This document shows, piece after piece, positions 11,076 to 22,518 of a stretch of 64,000 bases of DNA (position 1 is its first letter; each line of letters begins with the position of its first letter). The translations under genes and the position numbers were made by a program. The notes under the pieces are model-generated. The model had not been told where the DNA came from. It ran no database searches and saw only the letters and a list, made by a program, of their open reading frames with translations. Origin of the DNA: Austropuccinia psidii (lineage: Eukaryota > Basidiomycota > Pucciniomycetes > Pucciniales > Sphaerophragmiaceae); contig JALGQZ010000009.1 in assembly GCA_023105745.1 (NCBI GenBank), forward strand, positions 9,770,937 to 9,834,936, in the 5' to 3' direction.

Positions 11076-12494
11076 TGTCAGGCTGAGTCTATGATGAAGG
11101 TGTAATGAGGCTATTTGCAACTTTAACTATGACTGTGAAAGGGTAAAATTAGTTTCAAAGGAGTTTATAATGGATAATAAAGATTTAAAATTAAGTAATA
11201 AGGGCTTTACTATTGTGGAATAGTGGTGGTGAGCGCTATTGAAAGCCCTGGGTGCAGTCCTACCAGTTTGATCACTATAATAAGAACTACAATACTTAAT
11301 AATTAGAAGTATAACCTGATTATTTTCCAAGAGAATAACTTTTTTTGAAAGTTTCAATATGTAGGAAATCAAGAGCAGGATGTGGAAAACCTTTCTGCTG
11401 GAGAAAAGGCCTCCTTTTATCCTAAGATGGGGTGTAATGGCCCTCTAGACCATCCACATAGAGGAAGTGAAGTTTTTTTCACTTAAGAGCACTGAATTGT
11501 GATTTTCATAGTGCCTGTATGCTCTGTATTGGGCTGAGATGTGGCTTTGAAACCACATCTGGGCAGTTTGCACCAATACAGGGTGAAAGTTTTCATCTGG
11601 GGACCACATACCCCTCTTCTGACATTTATGATGTGTAGAATGCTGTACAGAACCTGTATGGGACACCAGTATTGAATTAAAAACATTCTTCTTTGTCCAT
11701 TTGGCACCTCATAACTGTACTTGTGGGAGAATATCCCACAGTAAGACTGTATTGGTCTAATTGTGGATTTTAAGCTTAAAACTCCCACAGATTTGTCGTT
11801 TTTTGAGATATAAAGCTCAACTTTTGTTCATTGTGTAGCTCTGGATTTGTTCTACACAATGGTAACTCAGTTGATATGGTTATCATTATGTATGGAAAAG
11901 GTATGCCATTTACAAGTTTTTTTGTACATATATATTTTTTGCTTAAAAACTGTATAGAGCTTGTTTGCACCATAACCTTTGTTCTAGATGAGATATGGGA
12001 AAATGAATGGCACCGTCAGATAGCCCTGATTGTGCTCTCTCCAAAAGGACCCCACTTTAGGTATCTCACACTAAAACTGTAGAAATTAAATGAGAGGTGG
12101 ATATTTTAATCACCCTTATTTGACCTTATTTTGCTCATAACTTTTGTAATTACGGAGCTACCTTTGTTTGGCTAGTAGCATTGAATATCCCTGACTTCGA
12201 TCTCCATTTTGAAGACCCATTTGATGGGGTTAAGCCTCTTCCTCTTTATTTCAGTTGAGAGGTGAAAATTAAGGTTTATGATCAGCAACAACTTTGAGCA
12301 GGAATAACTTTGTTATTCTTTGTCCTATGATGATTAGACTGGTATATTTGGAAAGGGGTGAGTTCCCTCTTTTGTTTTATACCTTTTGAGCTTATTTGGC
12401 TCAGCTCCATGTTTTGGTGGTATTGTTGCTATACCATTGATTTATGGTATATGGCTGTCATGATTGTGCTCTGGTTTTGAGTCACAAGCTGACA
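11076..12494 (-). repeat. Gyp-A 3' LTR (minus-strand copy)
   Basis: 1419 bp from tgtcaggctgag to gtcacaagctgaca. Immediately to the right, 'taccctccctct' is the reverse complement of the polypurine tract agagggagggta. It carries the conserved hairpin near 11540-11600 ('tgtggctttgaaaccacat' inside 'tattggg...accaataca'). The plus-strand 83-codon frame at 11831-12082 is an antisense translation of LTR sequence, not a gene. Confidence 0.9.
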
Positions 12495-13918
12495 TACCCT
12501 CCCTCTAAAAAAGGCTCATTACTGATGAGACTGTTCAGTCCTCCTAGAGGCCCTGAATCTCCTTAGGTGAAGGTTCCCATCTTGTATGGTATCTTCAGTC
12601 AACCATTTGTCTCTATCTGCTGTCTGGTTTTTAAATCTGACCAAGTACTGCCTCTGGTCTTTACCATTCAGTCTAATCTTCTTGGCCTTGATGATTTTCT
12701 TCACAGGGCCAGGGGAGTCTTCTACTTCTACTATCTCTGGTTAGCGGGGTTTTCTTCCTGGAGGGGAATTTATCCTCCTATGTCTGGAAGTATGGCTTGA
12801 GTAAACTCACTGGAAAGACTGGGTGTTTCCTAGAAAATTCTTCTGTGAGTTTGACTTCCACTGCATTTTTTCCTATCAATTTAATGATAGTGAAGCACCC
12901 TAAAAATTATTCTCACATTTTCTTAGGTCCTTTAAGATTATTAAAGTTCAGTGTAGACAATAACACTTGGTCCCCTTCTTTAAAGACAGGTTCGATATGT
13001 GATTTGTCCCACCTCTGATGACTAGATTCCTTTTCCTCAGCTATGCATTTGGCAGGGGTGTCACAAGCCCTTTTCCACATATAACGGATGTCATTGGCTG
13101 TGGGGCAGATGGTCTGAAGAGTTTTCTTTAAGTGATCCACAGGCAATAGGGGATTCCACCCTTTCTCTACCAGTGAAGTTGTTTTTCCTGTGGTAGAGTG
13201 CTGGCTTGTGTTATAAGCCAACTGGACTGCTGGTAGAAGGGTAACCCAGTCATGGGTGTAAGCTTCATGGTCCTTATATTCCATCCCATAGGCGCAGAAT
13301 CTTCTGAGGATGTCTTTAATTGTTTGGATCATCCTTTCAGCTAATCCATCTTTTTGTGGATGGTAAGCTGTATAAAAAACAAGTTTAGTACCCAGCATGT
13401 CATAGAGGTTGGTCCAAACTTCTGATGTGAATTTTGGGTCCCTATCACTAATGATAATTTTAGGGACTCCACAGGTAGATATTATGTTATTCCAAAAGAA
13501 CAGTTCAGTATGCATGGCTGTATCCTCTTTGTTATATGGTAGGCACTGCACACTCTTTCTGAGCCTATCAACTATTATCAAAACAGCATTGAAGTTCTCC
13601 TTTCCTCCTGGTACAAGTCCTGGAACCCAGTCCATATTGATAGTTTCCCATGGGTGTTTGGGTTCTTCTATATGTTGAAGTAAAACATACTTGTTCCCTT
13701 GTTTTCTATTTGCCTTTTGTCATCTTTCACAAGGGTTTATATATTAACTCAACTCTTGTTCCCACTTTGGCCACCAAGTTGTGCTTGCTACCCTTTCTTT
13801 GGTTCTGTCCTCATTCATGTGTCCCATATAGGGGCAGTCATGGCATTCTTGTAGGATGAAGGATATATGGTCCCTGTCTACTATGGTGAGTGCACTAGTG
13901 TGCTTTTATCTATGGCAG
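12495..13918 (-). pseudogene. Gyp-A integrase core, GPF module and chromodomain remnant
   Basis: Minus-strand frames match residues of the intact pol at 42038-45913: chromodomain-like C-terminus at 12704-12519, and the integrase catalytic core plus linker at 13635-12913. The core keeps MDW, SDRDPKF and AERMIQT, so the DD35E residues are present, but the segment is in separate frames (breaks near 12900 and 12710) and lacks its N-terminal part in place. At 13918 it is cut by D1; the collinear continuation is at 23283. Function would be insertion of cDNA, with the chromodomain thought to read histone marks. Confidence 0.9.
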
Positions 13919-14682
13919 TGTCACAGGGGCTCTTCTAAGTGAAGGGGGCCTGGAACTCAGTAAACTGGGACTCAATTATGGAGGGCTCAAGGATAAGGTA
14001 AGAGATGAATACACTCAAGAGTGTAATAAGATGAATTACTAATAAAAGAAAAAAAGAAGGCAGCAACAAAAAAATAAGAATAAGAAATAGAAGAGTCAAC
14101 CACAAACAAGTCCAAGTCCACTGTTTCAACCCGTCAGAATGGAAAGAGAAGGGTTAATAAGGATATCTCTACCCAATGCATACTGTACAGGCTTAGAAAC
14201 AAAAAGTCAAAGACTAACTGAAAATTAAATAATTATAATATCCAAAATAAGTATAAGAATAATTATGAAATAATAAACAAACTAAATTAATTGACTGGGG
14301 AAAAGTCCCCAGGGGGAGAAAGAGGGGCTGGTATATGTGAGAATCACCAGCCCTGATCCAGAGAGAGAATTTCCATGAGAGGATTTGATTATTGAATTGA
14401 TTATGGCCAATACAGGTACTGTACAGATGTATAGGGCCTGTATGGGAGGGGTGGTGGTATTGAGTGATCATAAAGCTTGGAAATGGTGTATCCACAACTG
14501 TATTGGGTAATTCCAGCCTGTACAAGTATTGACAGGCTGTATTGATGAACCAGACTGTATGCATGTTTCAGAAAGGAAGATTGCTGAAACTGAATGCTGA
14601 TACACACAGTGGATTTGTTGGCTTGAGGTGTTTGAGTGGGTGTATCAGTGAATACCCTTACACCTGATGGGTGGTTGTTACA
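13919..14682 (-). repeat. Gyp-D1 3' LTR
   Basis: 764 bp, plus-strand reading tgtcacaggggc ... gtggttgttaca. The bases to its right, gtatccccctcttg, are the reverse complement of a polypurine tract (caagagggggatac). The ends are therefore TGTAACAACC...TGTGACA in element sense. Confidence 0.9.
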
Positions 14683-15560
14683 GTATCCCCCTCTTGAAAC
14701 TGGTGGGCTCCTGAACACCATAATACCCTACCACTATTGAGTGGCATCTCAATATCCCCAAATTTTTTCAATTTTTTTTTCAATTTTCATTTCCTCGTTA
14801 CCATTATCCTAGAATCCTTTTTCCATTCTTCCCTGCCAAATTACTTTGATTCCCCCCTTCTTTAACTTGAGTAAGTCTTCCACTTTGAAATATGCTTCTT
14901 TCATTCCTTTGATTCAATAAATCCATCTTTTTTGGGGCATGGACTTGGTTTTTATCCCAAAATGATGCCCACTGAGCTCTTCTGCTCAACCAATGATGCA
15001 AAATGAGGATATGAATGTATACCCATATGCCAAGGGCCAACCTGATGTTGGGCCCTTCCTTGCCTTGACTGAAAGTGTCTTCAAAAAATCCTCAAGGGGT
15101 CTTGTCCCCATTTACCTTGGAAATACCTCCCCTGGCCTTACCATTGCTATTCTGGGCCTTGGCCCTTGCTAGGGTGCTTCTTTGACAGAAAGGATTCTAT
15201 GGCCATTTGGGCCTTTTTTGGATCTTGGGGGAAAATGGTGAAAAATTGATGTATGGCCATTTTTGGCCATTTGGAGGTTCTGGTGTCCTATGGTCTGTGG
15301 ACCATGGGCTGTGGGCCATGGTCCATACACCGTGGTCCACGGTCTGTGGGGGCTATTGGAGGCCCCCTGGGCCCAATTTTTCTGGGGACCCAGGGGTGCC
15401 ATGGGACCATAGATTGGCCCATGGCACAATTTTCACCTACATGGCCTGGACCCATTGAGAGGGTCCAGGACCATCAAGATCCTGGCCTACTCAAAGTTGC
15501 AGGGGAGGCCCTGGGTGATTAATTCAGCCCCAAAGGGGTCTTGAATCTTCACCTTAGAGG
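14683..15560. other. D1 3' region: PPT and GGCC-rich non-coding block
   Basis: It begins with the minus-strand PPT (14683-14697). From about 15040 to 15560 it is unusually GC-rich and full of ggcc, ccatgg and tggtcca/tggacca strings (15240-15420), making long overlapping chance frames on both strands. A similar GGCC-rich block lies at about 10550-10900 in D2. I see no gene. Confidence 0.5.
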
Positions 15561-15562
15561 CT

Positions 15563-16912
15563 TTGAGGGGGGCCATAATTGAGTTATGGCCCCATTTCCT
15601 TGAGGTCATGGTTTTTGACTTGAAATGGACTGATTATGATGTCTTGAATCTTCTGCTTGCATATCTCTTAGTCATGAGTTCTAAACTGACTGAACTCACT
15701 GAATCTTTTCCTTATGCAACACCACCTTCTGTTCTTTGTGGTTCTGGTGTCCTCAGTTAATTGTATTCACCCTCCATGGCTTCTTCTGGACATTTTAATC
15801 ACTCCCAAGCTTATGAAGGTTACAAGGCAGTTGAATTTATTGATCCTGCTTTTACTGAATGCTTGACCAAGGGTAAGGATTGTTTTCAACATTACAATCC
15901 CCAATCTTCAAAGTGTCACTATTCTTTCATTGGGACGAAGCCATGTCAACATACCGGGTTTCAAGCTTCAAATGTCAGGAGCTATTTTTGCAGTAGAAAG
16001 GATGGGCCCTTCAGAGAAGAGTTTTGAGTTTCTGAGGCACCTACTCCTGATGGAACTTCAGGGTTTTCTAATTGTGAGTAATCTGAGTATTTTGATTGAA
16101 TTTGGTACTGATATTCTTGATTTGGTGACTGGCTCTAGACAGAGGGATATGGCAAGGTGGACTAATGTTTGAGGACCCATTCCAGTTGGTGGTAGGCCAA
16201 TATACTCCAGCTCAGAAGTCCCAATCTCCAGAATCAACGCTGATGGTGTAGTGAAGAGAATAAGAAGAATTGCTGATTCCCCACCTGATCCAGATGCTGA
16301 AGGTAGTGATGATTTGGATGGTGAGTAAGTTGAAGTGGTTACTCATTTGGTTGGCCATCAATCCAGCACTTCCTCTTCTCAGACTCTTGCCAACAGATTC
16401 CATAGTCACATAATTCCCAGTACTCCCAGAACTTTCCAACCTACTCTTGCTACCATCCTACTTCCCTTCCTCCTGCTTTACCAAGTCCTTCCCATGCCAG
16501 GCCTGCCTTGAATCCAGCAGTAAGACTATCACCCATCCAGAAACCTAGGAACTCACCCATAACCACCTCTCAACATCTCCAACCCATGGCCAGCTCCAGC
16601 AGAAGAAGAGATGGATTTTCTCCTTTACCGTTTCCTGCCGCTCACGTATTTCAAAGAAGAGATCATTGGCCTATCCAAGTTACAAGAGAAGATCCAAATG
16701 CGCCAAGTGAAAATCAGGACACTGTGGCCAGGTTTTTAAGGAGAGTTGATAGAAACAGTGGGGAGGTTATTATGTATTAAAATGATAGAACTATTCCAGG
16801 TACTGCTTCTGAAGAGATGGCTGCAAAATTTTCCTGGTATGAAGATGAGTTAATAAATGATTTCCAGAGAACTTTTGATGATTTGGGTAGAGATAGCTAG
16901 TTCCTTTGTTCT
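15563..16912 (+). pseudogene. Antisense accessory ORF remnant inside Gyp-D1
   Basis: Transcribed opposite to D1, between its chromodomain and 3' LTR. Frames join collinearly: 15761-16027 (a Cys/His-rich segment with CFQH, KCHY and PCQH), about 16090-16430 ('DMARWTNV', 'GPIPVGGRPIYSSSEVPISR', an acidic Asp/Glu patch, then Ser/Thr/Pro-rich sequence) and 16508-16910 (basic linker, 'AARFLRRVDRNS'-like segment and C-terminal 'TASEEMAAKFSWYEDELIND'). Stops near 15758, 16028 and 16170 and at least two shifts break it. From memory it belongs to a family of repeated hypothetical proteins in Austropuccinia psidii. The Cys/His pattern may bind zinc. Role unknown. The other Gyp-D copy in this window (D2) lacks it. 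Confidence 0.6.
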
Positions 16913-17621
16913 TGTTTGTGTTTGGTTTGACTTCTATCCCCACTCTTATAGCTACTAAAAAATGAAAAAATAAATGGAACCTCCCAATGCATGACTTTGG
17001 AGGGGATGCTGCTGCTTTAAAGAAATAAAAGAAAACAAAATTATACAAGTAAATAAAAAGAAAACGATTGAGAGAAAAAGAGAGTAGAGAAAATATACAG
17101 AGAAATTCATGAGGTTTGTCCTTCTTGTGGTGAGCTCCTTGAATTTTACCAAGAAATGTCTGAAAGATAAAACCCAAGCATTTGATGCTCACAGAGTGGC
17201 CAAGGTAATGTTTTACAAGGAGTAGAACCCTCAGGGATGCATACCAGGAGATGGAACTTACTTTCATAACTCCCACTCCCCACCAAGCACCAAAAAATGC
17301 AACAAATTGCCATAAATGACTTGAAGTAATGAGTGTCTTGAATCATGATGTTTGGCATAAATTGAAATAATAATGAAAGAGAAAGAAAATAAGGATAAAG
17401 GATAAAAGAAAAAGGAAATTTGGCCATATCTTGATGAAAGGGCCAAATTTGAGGGTATTGATGTTGCAAGCCTTATGAATCTTTCCATATAATTGACAAG
17501 TGCTCACAAAGTGGCCAAGGTGATGCTTACAACAACATTTTGGTAGAATACCCCCTTAAAGGTGCATGCCACAAGAGGAACTTATTTTCATAACCTCTTC
17601 TCCCCACCAAACACCATAAAA
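16913..17621. other. D1 3' non-coding region with duplicated unit
   Basis: A purine-rich stretch (about 16960-17110) is followed by two copies of a roughly 115-bp unit at 17184-17300 and 17494-17610. Each has 'gtggccaaggt', then 'gtgcatgcc'/'ggatgcatacc', 'ggaactta.ttttcataac' and 'ccccacca.aca'. The same pair recurs in D2 at 36167-36250 and 36436-36545, so it belongs to the element. Nothing here looks coding. Confidence 0.6.
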
Positions 17622-18347
17622 TCAAACTCTTGAGGTAATTGGATCAGGCTTACCAGGATACAATGAATGGAAATGGTTGACAAGGTCTGGTGAGTTGGTA
17701 AGGTTGGAAGCTGGTTCCCAAGTTGTTCTTTCTGGTTCTTTACTGAAGCCTTTCCACTCTACAAGATACGATAATTTACCTCTTTTGAGTTTGAAGTTCA
17801 GAACCTGAGGCACTTCCCATTCTTCTTTCTCCTCCACTAGGACTGGTGGTGGTGGCAATTGATGTCGATTTGAGATAGCTGATTGCTTCACTGGTTCTAA
17901 TAGGGACACATGGAAGACAGGGTGAACTGACTTCCATTGCTGAGGCAACTTGAGGTGATATGCATGGCTGCCAATCTTCTTCAGGACTTCAAAAGGTCTC
18001 AACCATCTTTCTGATAATTTCTTGGTGGGTATTGTTGTCTTGATGTTCTTGGAAGCTAGCCATACTTTGTCCCCAGGTTGGAAATCAGGTGGGATTGCTC
18101 TATTTCTATCTGCATACTTCTTGAATCTCCTTATTTCTGACTCTAATTATTCTTTGACAACTTTCTGTACTGATTGTAGTTTTGTTGATAACTTTACAGA
18201 AGGTGAGTCTTGAGAAACATGGATTGAGTCAAAGCTGGTATTTCTTCCATAAATGGTGAAAACAGGTGATTGCTTTGTTGATGAATGCTCTGAATTATTA
18301 TAGGCAAGTTCAGCCAGAGGGAGCCAGGTGTGCCACTCATCTTGATC
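17622..18347 (-). pseudogene. Gyp-D1 integrase C-terminus and chromodomain
   Basis: The open part 18002-17622 (126 codons) reads, in order, the end of the integrase GPF-type module ('KKIGSHAYHLKLPQQWKSVH', 'PVFHVSLLEPVK'), a Pro/Glu linker, and a canonical chromodomain with the aromatic cage context 'YLVEWKGF' and 'TTWEPASNL'. Further upstream (18347-18003) translated sequence still resembles the integrase linker but contains a stop near 18150. The chromodomain is expected to steer integration toward marked chromatin. The stop at 17622 is the natural end of pol. Confidence 0.85.
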
Positions 18348-19544
18348 TTAACTGACATACATCCAAAGATACTGTTCTAGAATCTGATTTACCCTCTCTG
18401 TCTGTCCATTTGTTTCAGGATTAAATGCGGTTGAAAGATCTATTGATATCTTGAGCTGCTGGTATAATTGAGTCCAAAATGATGAAACAAATAAAGAGCC
18501 TCTATCACTAACAATACTGACTGTGAGGCCCTTTTTGGAAAATACATGACTAATAAAGATTTGAGCTAAGGCCGGGGAAGTGATTGATCCATAAGTTGGA
18601 ATGAATATTGCCATTTTTTAGAATCTGTCCACAACTAGTAAAATTGAATCAAAGTTGTTCAAAAGTGGCAATTGAGTAATAAAGTCCATTGATAATGCAT
18701 TCCAAGGACCAGACAGAATTGAAAGAGGCTTGAGTAATGCAAACTTCTTATGATGAATGTTCTTGTTTCTTGAACATTGCTGACATGAGGACACATAGTC
18801 CTTAATACATTGATTCATGCCAGCCCAATAAAAATCCCTCTTGATGAGCTTGAGGGTCTTCTCCTGGCCAGGGTGGCGAGCCAATAGTGTTTCATGACAC
18901 TTTGGAAGAATATTGAGTTGGATTTCTTCATTGCTTGGTATTACCTCTCTATCTTTGAATAATAATAACTTGGCTTGAGGTTCAAGAGAATAATCTGAAA
19001 CTGATTCACCTCTTGCTAGCTGCTTGAGTATTTCTTTATAATCTTTGTCTTGCCACACTTCTTTTTGAATCTTGTCAACTAAATCTGAGAATATTTCCAC
19101 TTTCTTTGAGAAGAATCTTGACTCTTGAACTCCATCTTGTTTGATTACTTGATGAAAAACTTGAGGATTCTTGCTGATGACATCCACCCCCCTCTCTGGT
19201 TACACATTGTCTTGACGTGACAAGGCATCTGGTAAAGTGGCCAGCCTTCCTAGGCAGTAAGCAATAGTGAAATGAAACTCAAAAAGGAATTCAGCCCAAT
19301 GGGCCTGATGGTGAGTACAAACTTTGGAAGACATGAAATACTGAAGGGAAGAGTGGTCTTTCAAGACTTCAAAAGAATTGGAAAGAGAAAGAAGAAAGGC
19401 TCTCAAGCGCTTGAGAGCCCAAACTATGCCAATGAGTTCTTTGTCATGAATTTAATAGTTGAGCTCAGCTGGGAGGAGCTTGCGACTATCAAATTCAATG
19501 AGATGCTTTCCTGAGTCATTCACCTGACTCAGTACAGCTCTACA
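18348..19544 (-). pseudogene. Gyp-D1 RNase H end and integrase core
   Basis: Minus-strand order: the RNase H tail at about 19540-19200 ('AVLSQVNDSGKH', then 'DHSSLQYFMSSKV' and 'LATLPDALSRQDNV'); the integrase zinc module at 18920-18770, with HETLLARH and SCQQC giving H-H-C-C; catalytic Asp in 'LSMDFITQLP' (about 18690), Asp in 'VSDRGSLF' (about 18510) and Glu in 'QTERVNQ' (about 18400). One in-frame stop between 18614 and 18618 and others near 19441 and 19198 break the reading frame. The RNase H begins directly at the deletion joint described for 19545-20463. Confidence 0.88.
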
Positions 19545-20463
19545 TTCTTTAAAATGTAGGCACGCAGTGTTTCTGACTCTTGGTTTGATAATGAGTAGAT
19601 AACACCAACTGGAGGTAGAAGACCCTCTAGTTCAATATGATGATCACAGGCACAGTGTGGAGGAAGTTTCTCTGCTTTCACCTTGGGAAATACATCCAAA
19701 TATTGGTCATAAGCAGGAGGGACTACCTTAAACACAATTTCAATTTCTTCTGGCTCTTCCTCCTCATCCCACTGCTCCTCCAGGGAGGCATGACAAGATA
19801 AGGTAGGAAGGTCCATATCCCCTTGAAAGAGATTAAGTGAAGATATAGCAACATCTTCTCCAACATCTTTTATCTCTTTGAAGACTTCATCTCTTAAAGG
19901 AAGTAATGACGGAGAGGGAATGATGGAAGGAGGAAGGGAAGGTGTCTTAAGCTCACCAACCAGAGAAACACTGTTGACAGAAGTGGCAAAGTCATTACTA
20001 GCAGAAGGAAGAATACTACTAGAATCCACATGAATAGAATCGTAGGTGATCAATCCATTTTTCCAATCAATAATGGGATTAAAATGGTAAAGGAAATCAT
20101 AGCCCAATATTAGGTCTTCTCCTTTGGGTGAATGTATGATGAAAAGGTCCAATTCAAAGCTTGTCAAGGAAGCAAAGTCAACTAACCACTTGGTATAATG
20201 GGTGATGAAGAAGGCAGGGGATTCATTTGAATTCAGAATGAAAAGAGGAATCTTTTCAGGGAGCTCTTACATAGTCAATGAGTACTTGAGAACAAAATCC
20301 TTTGCAATAAAAGAGTTTGTAGCACCAAAATTAATGAGAATAATATAAAAATATCAGAGACAGAAGATAAAATAAGAAACTTTAAAGATTTCTTGACACT
20401 AGTCTTCAGAGTGCACAATTGTGCTCTTGCAGAAAAAAAGTGAGAACCATTGAACACATCATG
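19545..20463 (-). pseudogene. Gyp-D1 protease, with the RT core deleted after it
   Basis: The retropepsin region is visible: near 20320 the active-site loop reads N-F-G-A-T-N where the family has Asp-Ser/Thr-Gly, so the catalytic Asp is Asn. 'DLILGYDFLYHFNPIIDWKNGLITYD' (about 20125-20045) is the typical C-terminal part. A long acidic linker follows and ends at the first RT residues ('ESETLRAYILKNVE', about 19570). The next readable residues are already RNase H ('AVLSQVNDSG'), so about 300 residues of RT, including the catalytic Asp pair, are missing at a joint near 19545-19555. This makes D1 non-autonomous even apart from its stops. Confidence 0.85.
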
Positions 20464-20471
20464 ATCCCCAC

Positions 20472-21830
20472 TCAGGCTTTTCCCTGCTTGCTAGGGAAGC
20501 CTTTTGATGACCCAGGCTTATTCTGAGGTCTCCTGAAGCAATTTTTGAAAGGGTGCTTTCCACCACAATAATTACATAACCCTTCCTTGATCCTCCTCTT
20601 CATTTCAGAACCAATTAATTTATTGTCCTTATTAAGCAGAGCAGAATGAGGCTTGTTCTTCTCAGCTTGAATTGGCTTGCCCTTCTTATTCTTCTTATGG
20701 TGAGGCCTTCTTGAAGATGAGTCTTGAGGAGGCCTTGAAGAATTGGATCCAGTAACAGGAGGCTGCTTGTCTTGATTGCCACCCTTTTCTTTTTGCCTCT
20801 CATGATATCTTGTGTCTAATTCTAAGGTGACATTCATAAGTTCTTGAAGAGTATCAAAAGTTCCAGGGTGAGACGCCAACTGGTCCAATAATCTTTATGC
20901 CAATCCTCTTCTATAAACATTAATATAAGCTCTTTCTCCCCAATCTCCAATTCTTGACATTAAGCTTCTGAAATCAGCCGTGTACAAGAATACATGGCCA
21001 CTTTCCTTCATCCTCACATTGTCCAACTCCTGTTCAGGTTTCCTAACTTCATTGGGATCACCAAACAGAGCAAATAATTGAGCTTCAAATAACTGCCAAT
21101 TATTGAGAAGGTAGGAAGGATCTTCATTGGAAATATTTGAGAGGTAGGTTTAAATACATTTGCCAGCTCTACCAGTGAGACAAGAAGTTGAGTAAAGAAC
21201 TTTCTTCCTGTTAAAGAAGAAATTTGCTGGATTATTATGGAAAATCATTTGACAGGATTGTATAAATCCTCTCAACTTATGAGCTTGAGTACCATCAAAA
21301 GAATCAGTTGCCTTCATGGATGGAGTCTTTAAAGCAGGGGCTTTGGAATTGTCCCTTGGGGTAACTGCTTGAGTGAGTTGCCCCATGAATTTAGTCATTT
21401 GCTTCATCATCTTGAGGAGACTTGATTCAGTCTGAGAGACAAGGGGTTGACTAGGAAGGGCTAGATTAGAGCCCTGAGGCACCTCTGGAGCATTTGCCAA
21501 AGCATCTGCCACTTCAGTCTCCCCAGAATCTTCCTCTTCCACATATTCTTCCCCCTCTTCATCTTCAACTTCCCCTAGTCTTGGTCTTGCACCTTCAGAC
21601 ATGCCAGGGTAGCCACCCAAAAGTCCAGAGAAAGATCTTGATCTTCTTTATTTCATTCTCCCTCTTCTTGAGGGTGCTGCTCCTTCAATTGGTGGTCCTC
21701 TGTCCAAATTTGCACTCAGTAGATGGACTGATGGTGTGCGGTCAAGAGGAACCCTTGCTGTAGGAGTGAGAACAGGTGGATTTCTTTGAGATCTAGTGTT
21801 CTTGGCTGGAGGGCTATGCTGAACTGGAAT
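20472..21830 (-). pseudogene. Gyp-D1 gag
   Basis: The reading starts near 21830, where the expected start codon reads ATT, so I infer the start was lost. It runs through a basic N-terminus, an acidic region (21590-21500), the capsid-like segment with 'FDGTQAHKLRGFIQSCQ' and 'RKKVLYSTSCL' (about 21300-21150), and ends at 20472 with a nucleocapsid. The knuckle is C-N-Y-C-x3-H-x4-C in 'LCNYCGGKHPFKNC' (about 20575-20535). Stops near 21650 and 21149 interrupt it. A plus-strand frame at 21494-21763 is its shadow. Gag would form the particle and bind RNA. Confidence 0.85.
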
Positions 21831-22518
21831 TATAAAGAATTAGAATAATAAATTGATGGTATTGAAAACAGAAATCAAAGCTTGGCCAAATCGATCACAA
21901 TAAAATCTTGATTAGGCTTGAGGAATCAATTTGAATCTTGAGGTGAAATCAAATTCAATCAATAATCAAATCAATCCAATCAATAATGAACACTTAATTC
22001 AAATTCAATATCAATAATCTTGAAGGATTCAATAATCAATCAATCAATCAATGTCTTCAAGGTCAATTCAAGGTCTTGAGGAATCACTCATTCAATCAAT
22101 ATCTTCAGGGATCAAAATCAATCAATAATCAATAATTATCTCTTGAGGATAATCAGTTATCTTCAGGAATCCAAAAGTCAATCAGTCCAATCCAAGTAAA
22201 ATCCTGAATTGTTGAATCAATAACCCAAATGAATCCCAATCAATCAACCAATAAATAACTCCTGATAAGGCCTGAATAACAAACAAAGAGAAATTGGATT
22301 TGAGAAAAAAAATGAATTAAAATGAGATGGTCAGCAATGATCAAGAAAAATATAAAGAATCAATTTTCATATGAATGAAATGAATGAGATTAAAATTGAG
22401 GAGAAAAATTATAATCATCAAAGAATCATGAAGTCATGAAATATCATAATTGATGAATGAGAAAAAATGAATATAAATAAATGAAAAGCAAGAATGGAAT
22501 TTGAGTTAATGAGTTTAA
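21831..22518 (-). other. Gyp-D1 5' leader with aatc repeats
   Basis: Non-coding leader between 5' LTR and gag. It is crowded with 'aatcaat' strings from about 21900 to 22260, including a clean (aatc)n run at 22034-22052. A primer-binding site next to the LTR (22518 leftwards) was not recognisable. Confidence 0.7.

Noticed and set aside
15169..15522. Overlapping 83-89 codon frames on both strands rich in Gly, Trp, His and Pro
   Set aside because: Frames open on both strands at once in a ggcc/ccatgg-rich repetitive block. This is composition, not coding.
22020..22260. Regular aatcaat repeats, considered as CRISPR-like or satellite
   Set aside because: No constant repeat/spacer pattern and a eukaryotic context. 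It is simple-sequence expansion in the Gyp-D leader.
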